Of a DNA stretch of 23,294 nucleotides, positions 1-8,617 are shown one piece after another. The notes beneath the pieces were generated by a model. That model made no database searches, was not told the origin of the DNA, and was given only the letters and a program-made list of their open reading frames with translations. A program made the translations under genes and the position numbers. The DNA comes from Gymnopus androsaceus JB14 (lineage: Eukaryota; Basidiomycota; Agaricomycetes; Agaricales; Omphalotaceae): contig ML770043.1 in the NCBI GenBank assembly GCA_009733575.1, forward strand, positions 1-23,294. Direction: 5' to 3'. Each line of letters opens with the position of its first letter. Positions within the stretch are counted from its first letter, which is position 1.

Positions 1-202
1 GATATAATCCAAAAGGTTTAATTTAATGCGAGGAAGGAGGTTGTCGAAGGTTCCCTCAACTACTAATTGATTCAAAGAGAAAAGCACTTGACAGTAGGCA
101 CAGACAGTGCGAGATGAACAAGGTTTATATTTGGAGGGAGGTTTTGAAAAGCCAACTAACGTACGAGGACGTGCTGGACTAATCGAGGGGGGAAAGCAAA
201 CA

Positions 203-381
203 CCAAAGCACGGGTCAAGTACGCTGACTCAACAAACAACTTTGCATATCCGCATGAACACCGAGGCACGGGTCAAGTATGCCGACTCAACAAATGACCT
301 CGCATATCCGAGGTGAAATACCCAAGCACGGGTCAAGGACGCCGACTCAACAAACGACTTAGCATATCTCGGGAGCCTTTA
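203..381 (+). repeat. three tandem repeats of about 59 bp
   Basis: The motif CACGGGTCAAG recurs with CGGG at 211, 269 and 329, each followed by a GACTCAACAAA-type and a GCATATC-type block. Periods are 58 and 60 bp. The array lies about 130-300 bp upstream of the TATA box, a position typical of enhancer-like repeats in a retrotransposon LTR. The copies differ by a few substitutions. Confidence 0.8.
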
Positions 382-512
382 CGTCGCCGCGCAATGATAC
401 TCCAACTCTCAGGGAAACCTGCGAGTTACCTAACAAGCTTATACGATCACTGCACAAGTGTAATGCCCCCTATTACTTACTCACATGTCATTATGTTACG
501 TTATGTCACTCA

Positions 513-520
513 TATATAAA
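513..520 (+). promoter_or_regulatory. TATA box of the LTR-like promoter
   Basis: TATATAAA lies downstream of the 59-bp tandem repeats and about 245 bp upstream of the gag-like ATG. It is the only strong TATA box in the first kilobase. Function is inferred from position. Confidence 0.45.
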
Positions 521-764
521 CCATGTTATGTCACTTGTTTACCTTAGCTTAAACCTTACCCATACCAAATACCTTGACAATATCAGTCCAGTTGTGTTCA
601 TTTGGGTGAAACTTAGCTCTGACCTCACCGAGGTCTTATACTTTTTGAACATCTTGCAATACTCATCGTATTTCGGTGTTTGCTGCTTGTGTTAAACAAG
701 TGACATCAAAGCGTAACTTTGAACAATTGAAATTAAAACCTTAATTTTCAAAAGATCTATTCCC

Positions 765-944
765 ATGAACAGATCAGCCAACGAGTCCGAGAATCATTAT
801 GATTCAACTCGCATCCACAACAACGTGCGCAATGTCGTCAACAACTCGAACACGCATGCCCCAGAGCATACATGGCAGTCTGACAGTAGTCGAGCGACCA
901 CTCGGAGCGTTCCATCGGCAACCAATGCTGTAAAGCCTTTTTAA
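765..944 (+). CDS. gag-like ORF, truncated by the foldback element
   Basis: An ATG at 765 opens a 59-residue frame rich in Asn, Ser, Thr and His (for example HNNVRNVVNNSN). The sequence from 930 onward is already the terminus of the foldback element, so the last four codons and the TAA at 942-944 come from the insertion. About 55 original residues remain. Composition and position after an LTR-like leader fit the disordered N-terminus of a retrotransposon Gag, but no capsid or zinc-knuckle motif is left. It could equally be another protein cut by the element. Confidence 0.4.
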   Translation: MNRSANESENHYDSTRIHNNVRNVVNNSNTHAPEHTWQSDSSRATTRSVPSATNAVKPF

Positions 945-1617
945 AAAATGTTGATAAGACTTCATAGAGCTTTTGTAAAGAGCTACGATAACTTCTGGAG
1001 CCCCGGGAATATGGCCGGGCAGCTGCTAAAATCCGGCCTGGCACCCAGGGCACTTATTCGGCGGCCCATGGCACCTTCGGCACCCTCCCAAAATGGCAGA
1101 ATACCATCAAATACTGTTTATCCATAAGTTTTTAAAAAGATTGTGATAAGGTGATACACCTAGCCCGATACCCGCCCACTGGCAACTATAGCATAGTGTG
1201 CTCACCGGCGCTTATTTCCCGCCCTCCGGCGCTTATTTTGGAAAAAATGTCGGTGATTAGGCTTGATAAATACTGAAAAAATCATGAATGAAAATATTCA
1301 GGCAGTGGGAATGCACCCTGTACCGACTTTAATTTTTGTCACATGATTTGGGACTTGATTTTAGCGCCCACAGGGGCTATTTTGCGGAAAAATCGAACAT
1401 TAGGCCTCATAAATCCCAGAAAAATCCTGAAAAAATTGTAAAAAATGTGGAAAATATTCAGGGATGTATCACAATCACATGACCCTGGATCTTTTGCAAA
1501 AACAACCCAATAATGGATAATGATCACAAAATATCAGAAATTTCTCACAAAACAGCAGCAGGGGTAGGGATATACACCATACCATATATGGTTATGATGA
1601 CATTCTATAGATATGAT

Positions 1618-1790
1618 TAGAGTGGCACTGTAAAATATGGTCATAGTGGCACTATAAAGTATGGTCATGGTGGCATTATATGAATGTGGTTAAAGTGGCA
1701 CTATATTTACAGTGGCACCAATCTGATTATAGTGGCACTATAAAATACGGTCATGCTGGCACTGTATGAGTATGGTTCAAACATTACCAT
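1618..1790 (+). repeat. minisatellite of about 24-bp units in the left arm
   Basis: Degenerate units of the form AGTGGCACTATAAAATATGG followed by TCAT are repeated about seven times with varying length. The same array in inverted orientation lies at 3347-3610. Subterminal tandem repeats inside inverted arms are typical of foldback elements. Confidence 0.75.
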
Positions 1791-1799
1791 ATAAATTAT

Positions 1800-2186
1800 T
1801 AGTGTGTGGCCCAGGTATGCTGGGTGAGCTGGGTTTCTGGGTCAGGTGGCTGTGCTGGGCTGGGTTGGGTCCAGCTCTGCAGACCCAAGACTCACCTGGA
1901 TCCATCCAGGGTCAAGAATATTTTTTGCATATTGATCTCATAGCTGTACTTGATCTTAGTAAATTTGTAGTACTGTACTGTTTTTTTTGATACAAGAATA
2001 TCTGAACCCTCAATTATGATGTCATTATTGGTTTGTATTTCTATATGGGATTCCTGGTGTCTGGGAGAAACTGTAACCTAACCCAACCATGAGAAACCCA
2101 TACCTGTCGAACCAGGTATGGGTATAGCCTTGGCTCCAGGTTGGGTTGATGTTTTGGGCACCCAACCTGACCCGAGTCACACACTA
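1800..2186. mobile_element. hAT-type MITE with 8-bp target duplication
   Basis: The 387-bp element begins TAGTGTGTG and ends CACACACTA, and is bounded by the perfect 8-bp direct repeat TAAATTAT (1792-1799 and 2187-2194). An 8-bp duplication and a TAGNG-type terminus are the hAT signature. Subterminal blocks rich in ACCCAACCTGACCC and its complement are also typical of hAT MITEs. It contains no coding sequence. Its right part is mirrored in the other arm at 3019-3065. Confidence 0.85.
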
Positions 2187-2574
2187 TAAATTATAAATAC
2201 AGTTATGGTACTGCCATGTAAATATGGTTATGGAACAGCCACTAGGGATCTGCACTATAACTGTATAATATGGCTTACAGTTACAGTTATACAGGTACTT
2301 GTAATTGTTTGGAGTAAATTCATCCTCAAGGTTTTGGTATCTTTTCTGTTGTTTTCTATTGTGTATTTTTCCGAAATCCATGAACAGTTGGTTGTAATAG
2401 TACAAGAGTACCCAGTCCTGATGATACTATGCATATACTCACACTGAGTTATCAGTACTACTCCAATACAGCCATATCATTCTAGTCATAGCAGTACCAT
2501 AACATATAAAAGTAGGGCTGCAATTAACACAAGTCATATCATGCTTCTGTACCAGTATATCACAGTACCTTAGC

Positions 2575-2652
2575 TGTCAATGTACTTGTATATCCCAAGT
2601 CACCCAAACTCCATTGCATGAGTTACCTTTCTGAGTTACAAGTACATTGACG
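2575..2652. repeat. small inverted repeat at the axis of the foldback
   Basis: TGTCAATGTACTTGTA (2575-2590) pairs with TACAAGTACATTGACG (2637-2652), leaving a 46-nt loop. It lies within about 20 bp of the geometric centre of 930-4260, so it may be a remnant of the original axis of symmetry. Confidence 0.6.
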
Positions 2653-3018
2653 CTACACTTGCATTGGTATTGTAGTACTGTAACTGTCATAACTCAGACA
2701 TAAAGCCATATCCTATGTTAGTGAATATACTGGTTAGTTTCATCCATGGTACTGAGCTATACTCTACTCATAGTCAATACATGATTGAATAGTTGGTCAA
2801 AACCAGTAATGATACTGTAATCTTGCTGTATGAGATACCTGTACAGCAACCATATAAATATGGATGTAAAAAGTGTCCTCAGACACTCTTTACAGTACAA
2901 TTACAAGTACCGGTATAACTGTAACTGTAAGCCATATCATACAGTTATAGTGCAGATCCCTAGTGGCTGTTCCATAACCATATTTACATGGCAGTACCAT
3001 AACTGTATTTATAATTTA

Positions 3019-3065
3019 TAGTGTGTGACTCAGTCAGGTTGGTGCCAAAACATCAACCCAACCTG
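3019..3065. mobile_element. truncated mirror copy of the hAT-type MITE
   Basis: TAGTGTGTGACT at 3019 and the following bases to CAACCCAACCTG at 3065 are the reverse complement of the right end of the element at 1800-2186. The flanking ATAATTTA (3011-3018) is the complement of its target duplication. The remaining ~340 bp and the other duplication are missing from this arm. Confidence 0.8.
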
Positions 3066-3082
3066 TATTTTAACCATATTTA

Positions 3083-3344
3083 CAGTGACAGCAAAATCAA
3101 ACCCGCACCCCCGATTCAGAAACTGCATGCGTCACCAGCTCTTACCACACAGAAAAAGTCCTCCTCATGTCAACATTAGTAATTTTCAGGTGAATATGGC
3201 CTGTATTCACACCAGGAATAGCATAGAGTACAGTACATAGTTGTAATACTACAGTATTGCCAAAAAAGCAGTAAAAAAAAGTTTAGTGCCAGGAATGTAT
3301 GCGGCTTCCAAATCAGGGGTGCAGGTTTGATTTTGCTGTCACTG
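3083..3344. mobile_element. Tc1/mariner-type (Stowaway-like) MITE
   Basis: A 262-bp element with near-perfect inverted ends of about 33 bp (CAGTGACAGCAAAATCAAAC at the left, its complement at the right) lies between TA dinucleotides at 3081-3082 and 3345-3346. TA target duplications with CAGTG-type termini fit Tc1/mariner-derived MITEs. It is in the right arm only, so it is younger than the arm duplication. Confidence 0.85.
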
Positions 3345-3346
3345 TA

Positions 3347-3610
3347 TATGGTGGTACCATAACAATATTCATACAGTGCTACTGTAAGAATATTTATACA
3401 GTGCCACTGTAACCATATTTATATGGTGCCACTGTAAATATAGTGCCACCCTAACCATATTCACACAGTGCCACCATGACCATATTTTATAGTGCCACTG
3501 TAATCATACTGGTGCCACTGTAAATATAGTGCCACTCTAACCATGTTCATACAGTGCCACTATGACCATATTTTACAGTGCCACTCTAATCATATTTATA
3601 GAATGTCATC
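3347..3610 (-). repeat. minisatellite of about 24-bp units in the right arm
   Basis: Units such as ATACAGTGCCACTGTAACC are repeated about ten times. The array is the mirror of 1618-1790 but longer, so copy number has changed since the arms were identical. Confidence 0.75.
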
Positions 3611-4256
3611 ATAACCATATATGGTATGGTGTATATCCCTACCCCTGCTGCTGTTTTGTGAGAAATTTCTGATTTTTTGTGATTATTATCCATTATTGGG
3701 TTGTTTTTGCAAAAGATCCAGGGTCATGTGATTGTGATACATCCCTGAATATTTTCCACATTTTTTACAATTTTTCCAGGATTTTTCTGGGATTTATGAG
3801 GCCTAATTTTCAATTTTTCCGCAAAATAGCCCCTGTTGGGCACTAAAATCAAGTCCCAAATCATGTGACAAAAATTAAAGCGGCACAGGGTGCATTCCAA
3901 CTGCCTGAATATTTTCAGTATTTTTCATGATTTTTTCAGTATTTATCAAGCCTAATCACCGACATTTTTTCCAAAACAAGCGCCGGTGAGTGCACTATGC
4001 TATAGGCGCCAGTGGGCAGGCATCGGGCTAGGTGTATCACCTTATCACAATCTTTTTAAAAACTTATGGATAAACAGTATTTGATGGTCTCTGCCATTTT
4101 GGGAGGGTGCCGAAGGTGCCATGGGCTGCCGAATAAGCGCCCTGGGTGCCAGGCCGGATTTTAGCAGCTGCCCGGCCATATTCCCGGGGCTCCAGAAGTT
4201 ATTGTAGCTCTTTACAAAAGCTCTACGAAGTCTTATCAATATGTTTTTAAAAAGCC

Positions 4257-4859
4257 TTACTGCATACTGTGCTGAGGAGTGTTATCAGTAATGACTTCCT
4301 CGGGACACCCCCATCGACAAATAATATCATCAAAAAACCATTCTCCCAAAGTTCGGGCATTCTCTACCTTCGGAGCTCTGGCCTCGGACCAAGAAGAAAG
4401 CGCGCACCGACTGTGTACAATGTATTTGCACCCGTTACTCAGTGTCAACAAGTGGAAAGTGTCTACATGAATCTTTTGAAACAATGAAGGAGTGTGGGTT
4501 AAAGTGGGTGGTATTTTTATCCACTCCAACCTGCAATGTTGGCAAGCTAAGCAAGTTTTAACAAACCAGTTAACATCTCCATCAAGATCTGGCCACCAGA
4601 AACACTTCCTGATCAATTCTTTAGTTGCAAACATGCCCTTGTGTCCAAGGTGATTGTGAGCACTATGCATCATGAACATTTGGCGGGTTTTAGGTACAAA
4701 CAACAAGTGTTGTCCTTCCATTATATTGTCTTTCTCGAGCATTTTCACATCCGAGTCGCCACCGCCTTGTTCTGGTGAGATTTCGCGTTTGTGTTCCAGA
4801 ATTTTGATGCGATTTTGCAAAGTTATAACGGTATGCAATAGAAAGGTGAAGCACGTTTG
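4257..4859 (-). pseudogene. Ty3/gypsy-type integrase fragment (zinc-binding HHCC plus part of the core)
   Basis: Counting from a TTG at 4838 (there is no ATG), the frame shows a basic, coiled-coil-like lead (residues 1-40), then the HHCC zinc-binding domain: H61 or H63, H66, C96 and C99 (CLACQHC). The retroviral-type integrase core follows, with first catalytic Asp D126 in HVDTFHL and second Asp D185 in ITDN. The catalytic Glu and the C-terminal part are missing because the foldback element begins at 4260 and gives the stop. The frame stays open upstream to a splice acceptor (TTTTTAG, AG at 4860-4861), and a 60-nt GTAAGC...AG intron (4860-4919) is plausible, with a further upstream exon reading into CTACAGCTG. 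No reverse transcriptase is visible nearby. It may be a retrotransposon remnant or an integrase-only gene; the family call is firm, the gene model is not. Confidence 0.8.
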
Positions 4860-4919
4860 CTAAAAATTTCGGAAGTAAGAAATATGAAGTGGCGAGCAGA
4901 AATCCGCAAAGGTGCTTAC

Positions 4920-5870
4920 CAGCTGTAGAAGATCAACTGTGGCGACGGGGGTCGTTAACCAAGAAATACAAGTCTGTGACAAAAACCCAGTCAGAAGATG
5001 AAGCGTGAAAAAAGTCCTGGCAAAATAAACTTACTGTAGCCTGCATCATTCGTGGTGAAGGAAAAAGAGAGAGAGAGATTTGGGTTGTTTGGCTTTGGTT
5101 TTAAATGTAGGGCATCAATTGCTACAAGTAAAAAGGCGCCATTGACCATTTGCCCATGTACTTCTCAAAACTGCCAAGAAACACATAATTGAACCAGGTT
5201 AGAGATGCACAATGGTACAGAAGGAGGACTAGGGACAATTTGGTGAGTAATCTTAGCTATTACATTGATTGAAGAAAGCTTACAGCTCAATCTCCTTGCA
5301 TTGGTCAATGTTGGTAGATGGCATGCATGCACTATTCTTACTGGTTTCTCAGGGCTCTAGTATACAGACAGTTCTAGGTGTGGATTCCTGATTGGTTATC
5401 GCCTTGTGCTCCTCCCAACGATGAGAGCCCAAGCGTGCACAAGGTTAACGTTGACGTGGCCTAGACCGAGGACAATCACATTTGCAGGTGTTTCCTTGAC
5501 CTCGAGCTCATAATTCCATTCCATCCACAGTTTAGCTGGAATTCATTTCATTCATTCATACGAGCTGATTTTTAATTGCAGCAGGCAATTTGTTCAAGCG
5601 AGAGGAAAATGGATGAGGTCAGAACTCTGGCAGTTTGGCTCAGGGAACTAGTAGTTAATCCCTGAGCGTCGGGAAAGACAAGGATACGGAGGCACGCGGG
5701 TTGAATAATCTTTTGTTGCCTCGCACGGGAGGTTTAGTTTGCTATCTCGTGTGAGATGGACAGCGAAGGTTCCCCAAGCTCAGTCTCGACGGACAGGGTC
5801 GCAGGAAGAGCATATGCGGATGAGGTACAGTATCAGGATGCAAGAGGTGGAGTCCAACCCAAAAGAAAAG
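4920..5870. other. no recognisable gene
   Basis: This stretch contains a short GA-rich tract near 5069-5080 and scattered short frames on both strands. A possible upstream exon of the integrase gene (about 4920-4960, minus strand) is the only coding hint. I see no protein motif, TIR or RNA gene in the rest. Confidence 0.5.
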
Positions 5871-6480
5871 AGGCAGGAGGAGTTCTCTATGGCAGCTCAG
5901 GGAGCACCATGCGTCTCAAGTCAGAGGGCATTGTAACCCACCTCCAAGTTGTGTATGCTCGGAGGCCTAGTCACCAAGGATCCCGGAAGGATTGGCAACT
6001 CACATTGGTAAAGTGTCTTCCCTTTGCCCTTGGAAGGTAATCCGCTAGTTCCTGAGCAAAACTACTCGCCGGTTCCGGTTAAATTTGTCTACCGCTCACT
6101 CGACTTCCTTCCTGCTATTGCGTACCAGTCCGTATGATTGAGCAAGCAAATCTCACCTGAAAGAAAAGGGGTGGGAAGAGTTCTCTATTGTAGCTCAGCA
6201 GGCACCATGAGCTTCAAGGAGGAGGAGAGCATTGCAATCAGACGCTGTGACGTCTATGCTGAAAGACTTAATCCCCACCCGAGCCGTATATGATCGAGAG
6301 CCAAATCACCAGAAGGATCACATTGACTCTTGGTAAAGTCCTCCATTTCCTGAAAGGTAATCAGCCAGTTTCCCAAGCAAAGCTGCTCGCTTGTTCCGGT
6401 TAAACCTGTCTCCCACTCACTCGACTTCCTCCCTGCTATCCTGCATGATTGAGCAAGCAAACCTTCGTCTAACAGGAGGG
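5870..6480. repeat. diverged tandem duplication, period about 321 bp
   Basis: Two blocks share an ordered set of matches, including GAGTTCTCTAT, TTCCGGTTAAA (6073 and 6394), CTCACTCGACTTCCT and ATGATTGAGCAAGCAAA. Divergence is considerable and includes indels. Short open frames cross both copies on either strand (for example 5756-6040 on + and 6254-6613 on -), but their peptides do not match each other in one consistent frame, so I treat them as non-coding. Confidence 0.65.
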
Positions 6481-6899
6481 AGGAGCAGAGGGATGGGACA
6501 GGCAGGGGAGGTGGGTGTACACGGGAGGGAAGGCACGAATTCCGTGAAGAGTGAAGGGTGGATCTATGGACTTGGGATGCAATTTGATGAGCCAATCGTT
6601 GTGAATGGCGCATGCCGTCCGAGATTTTTTGGTGATTTGACCCCAGGATAAATCAATTCAACAATACGCAATATCTTTACCAGCCATTAGTAGATCATGG
6701 CGATTGTCCTTGTCTCCCAGTCGTTGATGGTGGGTCGACACTTGAATATCCTGCTCTGGGCTATCGACCTCATTGGGCTTGCTCCTGATTGACATTCCCT
6801 AGCCTCAAAGACGTGTTTAACCTCAAGGTCAACTAACATGTTACGAGAGACCCCATAATTCGTGGTATTCAATAGGCTGACAAGTTGATCAGTGAGTAG

Positions 6900-7399
6900 G
6901 GGCTCTGAGACACAGCACACCATGGTAGAGGAAAGCAGAAACGACTTCGACAATGGTCTTTCCATTGCGATAGACATGGCCCTTGACCTTGACGACCTTC
7001 CCAGGCGCACTACAGAAATGATTTTTGCCTCGGATCTGCACATGTCACTGGCCTGGAAAGAATGAGCACCTTCAACCAAGCGGAAAAGGTTTGAGAGATG
7101 AACAAGTTGAGAAGATCACCATCAATGGCCGAAGGAAAAATAGACTTGATGCATGGCCTGAAGAAACAACGGATTAGATCATTGAAAACAGAAATAGGGA
7201 TATAAACTATACATACCTGCCAGCCAGCAGCAACACTGCAAAGTCCATAGGAGCGTTAACCTTGTCGGTCCTGACAGACTTGAAAGATTTATTGTTGTTT
7301 TTGATGATAGAACATAACTTCACAAGATCATTCGCATTAAGAGTAACGATAGAATCCTGGATCAAGCTGGGCTCGAGAGAGACCATTGCGAAGGTCTCC
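6900..7399 (-). pseudogene. fatty-acid synthase beta subunit fragment, double hot-dog dehydratase region
   Basis: The minus strand encodes, in broken frames, blocks of the fungal FAS beta subunit ahead of the MaoC-like dehydratase: ANDLVKLCSIIKNNNKSF, then NAPMDFAVL, SIFPSAIDGDLL, LVEGAHSFQASDMC, and after a frameshift KVKGHVYRNGKTIVEV. A 58-nt intron-like gap (GTATGT...TTCAG, about 7158-7217) separates APMDFAV...AGR from the SIFPS block. Further frameshifts lie near 7088 and 6995, and the frame ends in TGA just after VSAFLYHG. The intact protein is a cytosolic megasynthase of about 2,000 residues, so only a sliver is present. It is joined directly to the N-terminal transferase piece at 7400-7755. 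Confidence 0.85.
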
Positions 7400-7755
7400 T
7401 GACTGCGGAAACCGCAGAAGAAAAGTCATCTCAAAATCTTCTTCACGTTCTCGGTAAGATTGGTAAGAGACTCGAACAAGGTAGAAACTGCCACCAAGAC
7501 CACGAGGAAAAAAAATATCCTCTGAGATGATGGAGATGAATGACATGACGAAAGGCTTGTAAAGAGACTGCAACTCTTCTTGTTGGTCCCTTGGCCTCCA
7601 AAGAGCGCGTCAATCGATACGCTACCGTCCACTGCAAAAAGACGGATTGAGGAGCTGCTGGGGTGCTGGAAACTTTCTGCTCAGAAAGAACAGAGAAAGC
7701 ACAGAAATAAGAGGCTAGAATGGCCCTCCTGGCCTCTGTATTGTAGGTAGACCAA
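7400..7755 (-). pseudogene. fatty-acid synthase beta subunit fragment, N-terminal acetyltransferase region
   Basis: The minus strand reads EARRAILASYFCAFSVLSEQ, then after a one-base frameshift VSIDALFGGQGTN, then SLYKPFVMSFISIISEDIFF in another frame. ALFGGQGTN followed by a YKPFV/SEDIF block is the start of the starter (acetyl) transferase domain of fungal FAS beta. The GHSQG nucleophile region, the enoyl reductase and the rest of the centre are absent: the sequence jumps at about 7395 into the dehydratase region. Upstream, the copy stops about 15 bp from the linker of the hairpin module (7772-7805). Not functional. Confidence 0.85.
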
Positions 7756-7771
7756 GGAATATCTCTGAGGT

Positions 7772-7981
7772 GAAGACAAGACTTGGGACTCGGCTGAGTA
7801 CAGTCCGAAATTAGCATAGGGATAAATGCTGCGGTAAAATGTTCAAGGCTTCAAGATAGCTCTCTAGAGAAAGAGACTGGCAATTGTTTACAAGTGCTTA
7901 AAAGTTACATAGCGGCTGAATACAGCCTGCAAGTTGTGTCGAAAGGGGAAGACAAGACTTGGAATTCGGCTGAATACAGCC
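7772..7981 (+). repeat. hairpin module cluster 1
   Basis: Hairpin cores (stem GGCTG/CAGCC around a four-base loop) lie at 7792-7805 (end mutated), 7914-7927 and 7968-7981. The last two form an A-B pair 54 bp apart: type A is followed by TGCAAGTTGTGTC, type B is preceded by GACTTGGAATTC and followed by TGAAATTAG. On the minus strand each core is preceded by TTGCAG or TTTCAG, which resembles a splice acceptor. The first core adjoins the FAS-beta fragment. Confidence 0.8.
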
Positions 7982-7994
7982 TGAAATTAGTGTA

Positions 7995-8363
7995 CTGTAC
8001 ACAGCTGTAGGGAAGCAACCATCACGGTCACGGAGGCCTTGGTTGCGTTGCTAAAATACTGTGACATCACGGTCATTTTTGGGCTGGTTGCTAGTGTAGA
8101 AACCGTGACAAAATCAATAAAAATTTTAAGAAATTCTCAAAAATTCCTGAGAGCTGTATTTTGGTTTTGCAGCTCCTCAAATCATAATCCGGAAGGAGAA
8201 TTTGATATTGCAGGTAGAACACCAGTCTATTTGGGTGAGTGAAGGCAATTTTGGTTGCCTAATTTTTAGACTGTCACAGCCATCCAAGCATAGGTTGCTA
8301 ACTTAGGGTCAAAAAAAAGTGTCACGGTCAGACCCTTGGTTGCCTCCCTACAACTGGGTACAG
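7995..8363. mobile_element. MITE with TA target duplication
   Basis: Inverted ends CTGTACACAGCTGTAGGGA (7995) and TCCCTACAACTGGGTACAG (ending 8363) lie between TA dinucleotides at 7993-7994 and 8364-8365. The inverted match continues inward through GCAACC/GGTTGC with a GTCACGGTC block in each half. Length is 369 bp with no coding sequence. It interrupts the duplicated host segment just after hairpin module cluster 1. TA duplication fits Tc1/mariner-derived MITEs, but the termini differ from those of the 3083-3344 element. Confidence 0.75.
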
Positions 8364-8617
8364 TAAATACAAACAAGGACAATAAAGCGAGCACATTATC
8401 AAATCGGTTTGGGATAGAGAAGAAGAAAATAGAGCTTGGTGAAAGTTTATACAACTCACGTCACCCAAAGTCAATTGTTATCATCGATGGCTTCTTCAAA
8501 AGCAGCTTTGCCATAGAAGGCAGCAAGAGGCAAATGCTCCACAGGGCTGAATGCATAACACAAATGCCCCCAAAGTTAGCTTGTGAGTCAAGTCCAATCT
8601 AACGCTAGAGAATGGTA

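Larger units (their letters stand above)
1..764 (+). mobile_element. LTR-like 5' end of a retrotransposon (partial)
   Basis: I read this as LTR and leader of a retrotransposon. It contains three tandem repeats, then a TATA box (513-520), then about 250 bp of non-coding leader, then an ATG (765) opening an Asn/Ser-rich gag-like frame. The left end lies outside the window or is not recognisable, and no second LTR copy is visible, so the LTR boundaries cannot be set. A possible LTR end is the TGTTAAACA around 691-700, but I could not identify a primer-binding site with confidence. The call rests on promoter-plus-leader layout rather than on homology. Confidence 0.4.
930..2310 (+). repeat. left arm of the foldback element
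   Basis: Pairs with 2895-4260 in inverted orientation. Differences are point changes, short indels (for example an extra GGCGCTTATTTCCCGCCCTCC-like 21-bp duplication near 1207-1227), and the hAT-type MITE at 1800-2186, which is nearly complete here and only a stub in the other arm. The outer 350 bp are GC-rich in blocks, the inner part AT-rich. Confidence 0.85.
930..4260. mobile_element. 3.3-kb foldback transposon with very long terminal inverted repeats
   Basis: The sequence starting GTAAAGCCTTTTTAAAAA at 930 is found again, inverted, ending at 4260. The two arms (about 930-2310 and 2895-4260) match along most of their length and surround a core of about 580 bp (2311-2894). No transposase frame is present: all ORFs inside are short and fall in mirrored repeats, so the element is non-autonomous. 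Arms of this length with internal tandem repeats resemble foldback or long-TIR Mutator-like elements. No direct target duplication is visible: the nine bases on the left (ACCAATGCT) and right (TGCATACTG) do not match, although ATGC can be added to each arm as ATGC(T/A)GTAA. Confidence 0.85.
2895..4260 (-). repeat. right arm of the foldback element
   Basis: Inverted copy of the left arm. It keeps the 24-bp minisatellite (3347-3610), a 47-bp stub of the hAT-type MITE (3019-3065) and an additional Tc1/mariner-type MITE (3083-3344) absent from the left arm. Its outer end abuts the integrase frame at 4257-4260 and supplies that frame's stop codon. Confidence 0.85.

Noticed and set aside
203..381. 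CRISPR-like array
   Set aside because: Direct repeats of about 59 bp with no constant repeat/variable spacer division, in a eukaryotic LTR-like context.
2184..3240. Short open frames on both strands inside the foldback element
   Set aside because: They mirror each other across the palindrome, share peptides such as IPSGCSITIFTWQYHNCIYNL (split here as a repeat of both arms) and have no protein motif, so they are by-products of the inverted repeat.
6254..6613. 119-codon minus-strand frame
   Set aside because: It crosses the diverged tandem duplication, is not conserved between the copies, and shows no motif or sensible exon structure.
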